DNA of 64,000 nt from Oopsacas minuta (lineage: Eukaryota > Porifera > Hexactinellida > Lyssacinosida > Leucopsacidae), in assembly GCA_024704765.1 (NCBI GenBank), contig JAKMXF010000199.1, positions 186,001 to 250,000 of the forward strand, read 5' to 3'. Of the stretch, positions 61,401 to 64,000 are shown in pieces. The notes under the pieces are model-generated. The model worked only from the letters and a program-made list of their open reading frames with translations. It was not told the DNA's origin and made no database searches. The stretch's first letter is position 1. Each line of letters opens with the position of its first letter. The position numbers and the translations under genes are program-made.

Positions 61401-63941
61401 TGTACAATGGTTAAAGTAAACCTGATTGCATAAAATACAATCTATTTTGAATATGAAAGAATAAAAGGAGAGCAATTGGAGCGAGTTCCATTTTCCAGGA
61501 ACGGGAGCAGGAGTGCACTTCATTTCTCAATAAGGAGCGGAGGTGGAAACGTCGCTCATTTCAAGGCGGGAGCGCTGGACAAGAGCGCGCTCCAAAAAAT
61601 GAGGAGCGCTAAATGCTCTGGAAGTTAGACGTAAACTACCCAAGATAACGTCACTTTTGTCCTCCAACAGGAATAGTGTACTATTACATACCTAGGTAAT
61701 TGGTTATTTGGACAATAATTTGCACAAATTATCCCCGAGATAGTACCTATTTATGAACCCTTCGATTCGGAAAAGAACAGTTATGAAAATGGCAATTTTG
61801 CTACAGATAACCTCGCAAAACAGGGATAGGGTAATATTTTCTTGATTAATTCAAATTGCATGGAAAACCTCATTAACAAGGTAAATGTTAAATATTGCCT
61901 TAGGTTAACGAGGCCTAAAACACATTCAGTTATCACGTTAAAAGGGATTATTCCGAATGATCCAATAAAACAGAGTTGACTAGGGGTAAACTTCCGGTAT
62001 ATAGAAGAAGGCAATTTGAAATAGTTGCTTGAATCAAAGTCTGGCACTGTGCAAACAATGTACCAACTGTCTAGTACATTTACTCAATGGCTTAAGGTTT
62101 CAAGGAAGAAAATTCCACTCAAATTTTCACAAAATCGTAATAATAAATTCCAGGAATTCAAATATATCTAGGTGTCTTTTTCGCCAAATTTTTTGAAATA
62201 TTTGTCAGTGTTACAATAATTGAAACCAGAGGCGGTTCCAGTATTTCGCATAGCCTGGGCCAAGATTACAAACCAGGGTAAATATTATTATATAATGGGC
62301 AGTGATGGTCTGAAGATATGGCAAAAGGGAACCAGATCGGGGCCCAGATTTTCAAATCCGTGGCAAAAGCACAGTTTGCCCCACACTGAGAGCTCTACTG
62401 ATTGATTGATTGATTGATACATTAGAAGTAATATAACAAATAGACAAATATATACTATTAAAACTCAAATAATCTCTATACATATGTTTGTATATCCAGA
62501 ATTGATTGAAGAAACTGAAGGACCACAGGGCTGATTTTTGGCATACAGGGGTATTTTGGGCCAGGCTTGGACAGGTTCGGGTCATGGACGAAAATTCAGA
62601 CCTAATTATGATGTCATTACAATCTTTTTGGATTTCAAAAATAAAATTATTACCCACGGCTCAGTCAATATGCATGATAGAAGTTTGAAATTTGAATCAC
62701 AGATACTCCTTAATGTGACAAATGTCCTGGTGTCATGATCCTGACAAAAATATATCATCATGGGATTATCACGTCGTCATGACTGAACAAAAAAGTCAAA
62801 ATTTTCCTGATTTCTTCTACACGAGGGATGTAGTGCCGAGACTACTAACTAAAAGCGACATAACATCTCCGGTGTCACCATAGAAGCCCATTGAATGTAA
62901 TTAGGATGGACCATGGATAATAATATCTTAAAATATTAACAATTCTGTGAATTCGAGGCACGTAATGCTGAGTATATTGTGTCGCGCAGCGACCTAGCAA
63001 GCGAAGCGCACTAGTATATGTTGCAATGACAACCATAAAGAAATCCGCGTATCTCGAATTGATTATCGTGGGTGCTTGAGCTTCGATATAACAAGAGTTG
63101 TTTTACCTTTTAAGAATATTGGAAGCCAATGTAACGTAACTATATTAGGCAAATAAGACTACTCTAAATCCGAATTTGAAATTTAAGATATTTCATATGA
63201 AAAATATAGTTGTTTGATGAGTAGAATGTAAATAAAAAATATGAAAATCACAATGATAAGTAAATATCAACTCTCAACTGTTGTGTAGAAGGCAAAATAT
63301 GTATTCGCATGTTAGACTCTGGAAAATGTAAATGTACCAATCAATTTATGACTAAATGCATTAAGCATAAATTAGATAATGGGAATCATCAATAAATACT
63401 GTATTTCTAAATAAGCCCCCTTCAATTTGGAAATGAACGTCTAGTTCATTATAATGAAACGAGCAAAAGCTGGCATAAATGTATGCATGAAGAGATAAAA
63501 AAAAGTATTATAGTATAACAAAGAACTGACTCTCAATGCCTTTTGGAAAGTGCTAACAGAAAGAAGGGAAAGATCTTGTTGTTCTTCGGCATATCTCTCT
63601 AAATATACATACACAAGTTTTCTAATCTCAGTATTTTTGGAAACAACATTCTTGACAACGGCTGCAAATAGTTCAGAACAATTTTGACCTCGGGCTACCA
63701 TTTCTATTATCCTACGCATCGCCTCAAGCTTCAGGGATTCCTTATTGTTATCTAATAGCCTACGGAGTTCATCAAACTTGCGATAATTTTGAGAAAGAAA
63801 TGAGGTAGGGTCTGTACCAGGTAAACTGTAATTGCTAGATCGACGATTATCAAAGTTTGGTCCAAATCCAACCGAAGATAATTTCGGATCGGGACTAATA
63901 CCAACATCAGAGGCATTGTAACCAGAATTAGCAGTAGACAT
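28124..63941 (-). CDS. AP3B: AP-3 adaptor complex beta subunit, complete, three exons
   Basis: Large subunit of the AP-3 coat, which sorts cargo from endosomes and Golgi to lysosomes and lysosome-related organelles. The coding sequence is complement(28124..29999, 42145..43010, 63531..63941). The parts are 411, 866 and 1876 nt, summing to 3153 nt (1050 residues plus stop), close to the ~1,080-1,090 residues of vertebrate AP-3 beta. Phases fit: the first junction is phase 0 and the second splits a Ser codon (AG|T). Residues ~35-640 are adaptin-N helical repeats (motifs [27 protein letters not shown]-like, [13 protein letters not shown]). Residues ~690-780 are a Ser/Asp/Glu-rich hinge, followed by the beta-3 C-terminal domain. 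The start is the ATG at 63941, giving MSTANSGYN. Frame and conserved order are seen directly; the AP-3 rather than AP-1/2/4 assignment rests on family knowledge of the acidic hinge and the length. Paralogue type (AP3B1 or AP3B2) is not assigned. Confidence 0.93.
30479..30785. mobile_element. Pogo-like non-autonomous element (307 bp)
   Basis: Ends CAGTAGAACCTCCGAGATCC and, inverted, CAGTCGAACCTCCGAGATCC, each next to TA. Inner parts repeat the CCCGGATCTCGG theme (GGGTGCCCGG, GGAGGTCCGG). There is no ORF. Confidence 0.85.
30790..32475. other. Intronic, no coding signal
   Basis: AT-rich intron sequence. A pogo-like motif (TGTCCCGATTAAGC, ~31350) suggests another worn short element. The plus frame 31788-31982 shows no similarity. 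Confidence 0.5.
32480..32720 (+). repeat. Helitron-like family, internal fragment
   Basis: Matches 62860-62980 in the same orientation: CATAGCATCTCCAGTGTCAC / CATAACATCTCCGGTGTCAC, then ATTCTGTGAATTMGAGGCAC. It continues with GCGACCAATAACACTA, shared in inverse with 13.7 and 44.1 kb. Confidence 0.7.
33310..33376 (+). repeat. Helitron-like 3' end
   Basis: CTGTCGCGCAGCGCC (hairpin) followed by AAGCGAAGCGCGCTAA and then T, a CTRR|T terminus. It is preceded by TAAGCTAACCTGGAGTACTA, also seen inverted near 13.7 kb. The matching 5' end is not identified. Confidence 0.55.
33400..34510. other. Intronic, no recognised gene
   Basis: Contains a GC-rich patch at ~33490-33560 with a hAT-like CAGGGGTCGG on the minus strand (33547-33556) but no partner end that I can place. 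Confidence 0.4.
34518..34640 (+). repeat. Tandem repeat, ~34-bp unit, about 3.5 copies
   Basis: Units of GGGTCAAATCCTACGAATAT then AATACATAATATGG. The first two are nearly identical; the third has CATACTACGACTAG in place of ATCCTACGAATA. Confidence 0.9.
34944..36030 (-). pseudogene. Orphan transposon-like ORF, C-terminal two thirds
   Basis: In shifted frames: [109 protein letters not shown] and [20 protein letters not shown], ending [18 protein letters not shown]. It aligns along its length with the 19.2-20.9 kb ORF from about residue 135 onward. Its N-terminal part lies 4.4 kb away at 40409-41098, so one copy was split by an insertion, or two partial copies lie head to tail. Confidence 0.8.
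36060..36350 (+). repeat. Helitron-like unit and GC-rich tail remnant
   Basis: GATTCCGAATATGATTTTTA and ACATAAAGTAAAGAAATTTC repeat the unit seen at 24.9 and 53.7-54.3 kb. A GC-rich tail (GGCGCCCGAAAGGTGCC, ACGCTTCGTGTCCGCAACCG) resembles the tail at 25.07-25.12 kb. Confidence 0.5.
36752..36853. repeat. Two adjacent hairpins
   Basis: GTTCATTTAA ... TTAAATGAAC around ATCATGA/TCATGAT (36752-36801), then arms 36800-36826 and 36827-36853 with no loop (ACTTCATATCACCCTATCCT pairs with its inverse, two mismatches over 27 bp). Possible fold-back element end. Confidence 0.8.
37165..38560 (+). pseudogene. MULE transposase, left palindrome copy, 5' end altered
   Basis: Encodes the end of a FLYWCH-type finger ([20 protein letters not shown]), a Lys-rich linker, then the MULE core: [80 protein letters not shown]. 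Candidate catalytic acids are D in VDGTF, D in LLDFE, and a Glu further on. A TAG at 38242-38244 interrupts after TYPIHL. Reading through it the frame stays open: [20 protein letters not shown] and so on to TAA near 38430. The FLYWCH start seen in the other copy is replaced here by unrelated sequence, so this copy lacks its first zinc ligands. Confidence 0.8.
37259..39891. repeat. Near-perfect 2.6-kb palindrome (1306-bp arms, 21-nt loop)
   Basis: Arms 37259-38564 and 38586-39891 are reverse complements centred on 38575. I saw no difference by eye in the stretches compared base by base (the centre, the distal 320 bp and the outer edge), and the encoded proteins are identical throughout. Outside 37259 the match fades: five single-base differences in the next 23 bp, then none. 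The loop is 38565-38585. Confidence 0.93.
38590..40018 (-). pseudogene. MULE transposase with FLYWCH finger, right palindrome copy
   Basis: Starts at ATG 40018 ([20 protein letters not shown]) with a complete FLYWCH-type finger ([10 protein letters not shown] ... [15 protein letters not shown] ... NEHSHG). From residue ~65 to the stop the protein is identical to the left copy, including the TAG at 38906-38908 after TYPIHL. The family continues past this point ([11 protein letters not shown]...HPTIWKF), so the 370-codon frame is a truncated transposase rather than a full one. Base composition is much richer in G and C than the surrounding intron. Confidence 0.82.
40409..41098 (-). pseudogene. 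Orphan transposon-like ORF, N-terminal third
   Basis: ATG at 41098 ([18 protein letters not shown]), a frame change, then the zinc-finger part [16 protein letters not shown], a stop, and 135 open codons: [68 protein letters not shown] and an acidic tail. After another shift [20 protein letters not shown] and ISGYR end it at the insertion edge. It is homologous to residues 1-140 of the 19.2 kb copy, and the missing remainder matches 34944-36030. Confidence 0.8.
41100..42138. other. Intronic, nothing recognised
   Basis: AT-rich with short C-runs near 42095. No frame of interest; it ends at the AP-3 beta exon 2 donor. Confidence 0.6.
42145..43010 (-). CDS. AP3B: AP-3 beta coding exon 2 (residues 138-425)
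   Basis: Acceptor is ...ccgttttag before GATTCTAATC (acceptor AG at 43011-43012). Donor is a good GTGAGT at 42139-42144. The frame is open for 288 codons plus two bases. It encodes the central adaptin trunk, including the run [20 protein letters not shown] and [20 protein letters not shown], both diagnostic of AP-3 beta. A Ser-rich loop ([15 protein letters not shown]) interrupts the helical repeats after TQFLDP, where other AP-3 betas also carry a variable insert. It ends ...ILREF plus AG of a split Ser codon. Confidence 0.95.
43103..43191. repeat. Inverted repeat, 37-bp arms
   Basis: ATCCGTAATCACATAGTATA (43103 on) and its inverse ending at 43191 pair over ~35 bp with about two mismatches, with a 15-nt loop. 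It lies ~90 bp inside intron 1 from the exon 2 acceptor. Confidence 0.85.
43452..43484 (+). repeat. (TC)n(TA)n microsatellite
   Basis: Seven to eight TC units run straight into about ten TA units. Confidence 0.95.
44049..44280 (-). repeat. Helitron-like 3' end and body fragment
   Basis: On the minus strand it ends ...CCAAGCGCTCTAG followed by T (CTRR|T). On the plus strand it continues with TTAGCTTAAG, GTGTTATTGGTCGCTGCG and GTCATGATGAAGTAATAATT, all shared with 13.7-14.0 kb. The rest is displaced by other sequence. Confidence 0.5.
44430..44705 (+). pseudogene. hAT transposase C-terminal fragment
   Basis: Encodes [20 protein letters not shown] then [20 protein letters not shown] and ends with TAG 44705. 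In ZBED/GTF2IRD2-type hATs the matching end is lFGsTYlCEq.FS.mk..Ks..rs.ltD..L...lrlatt. It resembles the C-terminus of the hAT at 58.5 kb ([20 protein letters not shown]) but is on the opposite strand and clearly diverged. No terminal repeats or upstream transposase seen. Confidence 0.75.
44710..45425. other. Mixed repeat remnants
   Basis: Contains a second Helitron-like hairpin region (44945-44970, TCGCTTGCTTGGTCGCTGCG then CGACGAGCG) and another worn copy near 45037. A GC-richer patch with ACCGGTCAGGCC / GACCGGTTGGC at 45150-45400 may be another transposon edge. No coding. Confidence 0.4.
45430..45864 (-). repeat. Helitron-like family, body and 5' end
   Basis: Shares with the 13.7-14.3 kb copy TTTATATTATCCATAGTCAA, GTGATTCAAACTTCGACC, GACAATGACGTCA and GAGCCAGGGTCAAAATACCC in the same order. 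Its AT-rich 5' end is interrupted by the pogo-like element that follows. Confidence 0.6.
45865..46404. mobile_element. Pogo/Tigger-like non-autonomous element (540 bp)
   Basis: Ends CAATCAACTTCGCTTAATCG and, inverted, CAGTCAACTCCGCTTAATTA. TA follows the right end (46405-46406); the left TA is worn to CA. Internal repeats of the CCCGATTAACC motif. It sits inside the AT-rich 5' end of the preceding Helitron-like copy. Confidence 0.75.
46411..46435 (+). repeat. (TA)n microsatellite
   Basis: About twelve TA units directly after the pogo-like element. This is probably the AT-rich Helitron-like 5' end, expanded. Confidence 0.95.
46598..46653. repeat. Short inverted repeat, 18-bp arms
   Basis: AGCTATCATTCAAATACC and its inverse at 46636-46653, one mismatch, 20-nt loop. 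Confidence 0.8.
47092..48436 (-). mobile_element. Tc1-like DNA transposon
   Basis: Ends CAGTGCCGGTCAAAA-AGAATTGCTCA, inverted at the other side, each flanked by TA (47090-47091, 48437-48438). 1345 bp with one transposase on the minus strand. The ends are unlike those of the Tc1 at 14266, so this is a different family. Confidence 0.93.
47185..48225 (-). pseudogene. Tc1-like transposase, stop and frameshift
   Basis: Reads from [20 protein letters not shown] (no clear Met) through a helix-turn-helix ([20 protein letters not shown]) and a second DNA-binding repeat ([12 protein letters not shown]). The core is [20 protein letters not shown] (first D, ~47745), [10 protein letters not shown] (second D, ~47474) and [20 protein letters not shown] (E, ~47370), a Tc1 DD34E layout. 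Two defects are visible: the frame changes between ~47650 and 47545, and the Gln expected before DNAPCH is a TAA. The C-terminus ([18 protein letters not shown]) is intact. Confidence 0.9.
48440..49600. other. Intronic, nothing recognised
   Basis: No terminal repeats or coding similarity seen. Confidence 0.5.
49610..51660 (+). pseudogene. Unidentified transposon-like ORF cluster
   Basis: Successive plus-strand open pieces look like one decayed long protein: 49730-49969 ([35 protein letters not shown]), 50439-50768 ([60 protein letters not shown]), 50857-51099 ([20 protein letters not shown]) and shifted frames to ~51500 ([18 protein letters not shown]-like). The [13 protein letters not shown]...LRPGNYIR pattern reminds me of repeated, unnamed transposon proteins of arthropods, but I cannot name a superfamily. 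No ends found. Confidence 0.4.
51826..52092 (+). repeat. Direct repeat, two ~95-bp copies 180 bp apart
   Basis: Both copies contain CCAAATGGCACCTCTCTACG, then CCATGATA and AAAGTRTGCTCGATTT (51849 on and 52028 on). Probably part of a tandem or dispersed repeat. Confidence 0.85.
52855..53430 (+). repeat. Dispersed repeat of unknown family, copy 1
   Basis: Matches 57165-57740 in inverted orientation along ~575 bp: TTAGGTGAATATTCGACC, CCATGGTCAGAATGTAAATA, AGTATACTTAG, ACTACGAGTA and GTTTCCATATACGTGTATTC. No ORF. Confidence 0.75.
53643..54290 (+). repeat. Helitron-like element with tandem units of ~150-190 bp
   Basis: Starts TCTGTCCTTTTGTTTGTCCG after A, as the element at 24736 does. At least three units follow, each with ATGCTGAGTCCGAATATG-like and ATGAATATAAAGTAAACAAA and (G)GGGTAATCGAG motifs (near 53786, 53919, 53990, 54123). 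The 3' end is not defined; a GC-rich palindromic tail (54380-54425) may belong to it. Confidence 0.6.
54300..56485. other. Intronic repeat remnants, no gene
   Basis: At ~54598 a hAT-like start (CAGTTATGCCCAACTGGCGG with ACCGCGGTCCGG) and at ~54950 GTGGACCACTG suggest a short worn element, not delimited. 54570-55080 also has pogo-like AGAACCTCGTTAATACG and CATTAACCGGAGTA. At 55190-55265 short ATTCGAGG/ATTCGAAGGG motifs repeat. No coding similarity. Confidence 0.4.
56490..56882. mobile_element. hAT-like short element with GGAGCGC motifs, copy A (393 bp)
   Basis: Ends CAGAGCATTACGCGCTCC and, inverted, CAGAGCATAAAAGGAGTGCC. Imperfect 8-bp flanks CAACACTT / TAACACAG. GGAGC and its inverse recur near both ends (GGAGCGCGCTTCAGCGC; GGAGCGCGCGCTCC). 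No ORF. Confidence 0.6.
57165..57740 (-). repeat. Dispersed repeat of unknown family, copy 2
   Basis: Inverted partner of 52855-53430. It shares GAATACACGTATATGGAAAC, TACTCGTAGT, TTTTAACATAATATTTTAAC and ACATTCTGACCATGGGAAGT in reverse order. Confidence 0.75.
57745..58220. other. Intronic; possible worn hAT end
   Basis: CAGGGTTTTTCAAACTCTCA (58032) looks like a hAT-type terminus, but no partner is seen. Nothing else. Confidence 0.35.
58491..60181 (-). pseudogene. hAT transposase with an internally inverted segment
   Basis: ATG at 60181 ([16 protein letters not shown]), then a frame change to the zinc finger [20 protein letters not shown] and [15 protein letters not shown]. The next blocks are [40 protein letters not shown] and [14 protein letters not shown] on the minus strand. 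The expected next block ([42 protein letters not shown]) is present but on the plus strand. The minus strand then resumes with [20 protein letters not shown] and finishes in the dimerisation motif [20 protein letters not shown]. Another stop lies near 59170. The inversion and stops make it non-functional. Confidence 0.88.
59325..59565 (+). pseudogene. Inverted segment of the hAT transposase (TDGAP region)
   Basis: Plus-strand frames encode [20 protein letters not shown] and [20 protein letters not shown] and [20 protein letters not shown], which belong between the minus-strand blocks on either side. About 240 bp has been flipped in place. Boundaries are judged from where the coding sense changes strand (~59322 and ~59565). 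Confidence 0.85.
60585..61165. other. Intronic; contains a dispersed repeat copy
   Basis: 60990-61140 resembles 18690-18840 (see that entry). The minus frame 60774-60977 ([20 protein letters not shown]) is not recognised. Confidence 0.45.
61169..61620. mobile_element. hAT-like short element with GGAGCGC motifs, copy B (452 bp)
   Basis: Inverted relative to copy A. Its right end, reverse-complemented, CAGAGCATTTAGCGCTCC, and the following CGTTTCCACCTCCGCTCCTT match copy A's CAGAGCATTACGCGCTCC and CGCTTCCACCTCCACTCCCT. The shared centre includes TAATTGCAAACAWTTTACAA and AATACAGTATTCTTGCTAT-like sequence. The left end (CAGAGACCTAAAGGAATGCG) is worn. Confidence 0.6.
61625..62470. other. Intronic, nothing recognised
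   Basis: A pogo-like phrase (TTAACGAGGCC, ~61905) and a short (TGAT)n run at 62400-62417. No coding similarity. Confidence 0.5.
62473..63014 (+). mobile_element. Helitron-like non-autonomous element, best-preserved copy (542 bp)
   Basis: Begins TCTCTATACATATGTTTG after A and ends ...AGCGAAGCGCACTAG before T. A perfect hairpin GTCGCGCAGCGAC (62981-62993) lies 17 nt before the terminal CTAG. These are the textbook A|TC...hairpin...CTRR|T Helitron signals. There is no ORF and no target duplication. Related copies are at 13.7-15.6 (inverted), 32.5-32.7 and 44-46.4 kb (inverted). Confidence 0.65.
63020..63525. other. Intron 1, 5' part, nothing coding
   Basis: Holds one more unit-like stretch (CTAAATCCGAATTTG and AGTAGAATGTAAATAAAAAA, ~63155-63240) of the Helitron-associated repeat. 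It ends at the AP-3 beta exon 1 donor. Confidence 0.45.
63531..63941 (-). CDS. AP3B: AP-3 beta coding exon 1 (residues 1-137)
   Basis: Begins at the ATG whose complement is CAT at 63939-63941 and runs 137 codons to ...STFQKALR. After a Gly/Asn/Ser-rich leader it enters the first adaptin helical repeats ([40 protein letters not shown]). The exon ends at AGA followed by intron GTCAGT, a weak donor, and reading on gives unrelated residues before a stop. The next residues in the family (a D-x-N-Q-L-I-R run) are exactly those that open exon 2. An in-frame GTG lies 12 nt upstream, but ATG is preferred. Confidence 0.92.
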
Positions 63942-64000
63942 TGACAAAAACACAAATCTAAAGATAAAATATCAATATTTACAATATCAGAGATATATTA
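63942..64000 (-). other. Sequence upstream of the AP-3 beta start codon
   Basis: Reads ...TATCTTTAG|ATTTGTGTTTTTGTCA before ATG. CTTTAG could be an acceptor from a 5' untranslated exon beyond the window. No promoter motif can be claimed from 59 bp. Confidence 0.3.

Larger units (their letters stand above)
43011..63530 (-). other. AP-3 beta intron 1 (20.5 kb)
   Basis: Lies between donor GTCAGT (63525-63530) and acceptor ttttag (43011-43016). It contains at least one Tc1, one large hAT, a hAT C-terminal fragment, pogo-like and GGAGC-rich short elements, Helitron-like copies, an unidentified ORF cluster and simple repeats. None of these is seen to interfere with the splice junctions. Confidence 0.9.

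Noticed and set aside
1-64000. tRNA, rRNA or other structured RNA genes
   Set aside because: No cloverleaf with A/B boxes or rRNA core sequence was recognised by eye; a covariance search was not possible.

Overview
This is a eukaryotic, almost certainly animal, AT-rich window. It holds one recognisable host gene, the beta subunit of the AP-3 adaptor complex, on the minus strand. Everything else I can identify is transposable-element sequence. The mix of P element, several hATs, Tc1s, MULEs, pogo-like elements, Helitron-like elements and a Ty3/Gypsy element, plus an orphan zinc-finger ORF family that I associate with arthropod and cnidarian genomes, suggests an invertebrate and possibly an arthropod. 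I cannot name the species.

1-28 kb, downstream of the host gene, is a transposon graveyard. A P element (2815-11151, intact inverted ends, 8-bp target duplication) carries a broken THAP-domain transposase and is split by a 4.5-kb Ty3/Gypsy element (5103-9640, ~155-bp LTRs, 4-bp target duplication). A Helitron-like element (13660-15641) contains a nested Tc1. A SWIM-type MULE (16.2-17.4 kb) and a nearly full-length orphan ORF (19.2-20.9 kb) follow. A BED-finger hAT (21946-25422) contains an orphan fragment and a small Helitron-like element. A second MULE (25.5-26.3 kb) ends the region.

28-64 kb is the AP-3 beta gene. Three coding exons (63531-63941, 42145-43010, 28124-29999, all minus) join in frame into 3153 nt, a 1050-residue protein complete from Met to stop. 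The two introns, about 20.5 and 12.1 kb, hold most of the remaining transposons. These include a near-perfect 2.6-kb palindrome of two MULE copies inside a 4.4-kb inverted-repeat-bounded insertion (36031-40408) that splits another orphan ORF, a second Tc1 (47092-48436), pogo-like short elements, GGAGC-rich hAT-like short elements, and a hAT (58225-60582) whose transposase has an internal segment flipped in place.

Nearly every transposon ORF carries stops or frameshifts, so the elements look non-autonomous. The best candidates for something undescribed are the orphan zinc-finger ORF family (three copies plus a distant relative), the MULE palindrome, and the Helitron-like families reconstructed from their shared ends. 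No rRNA, tRNA or CRISPR was seen, and I saw no LINE or other non-LTR reverse transcriptase.
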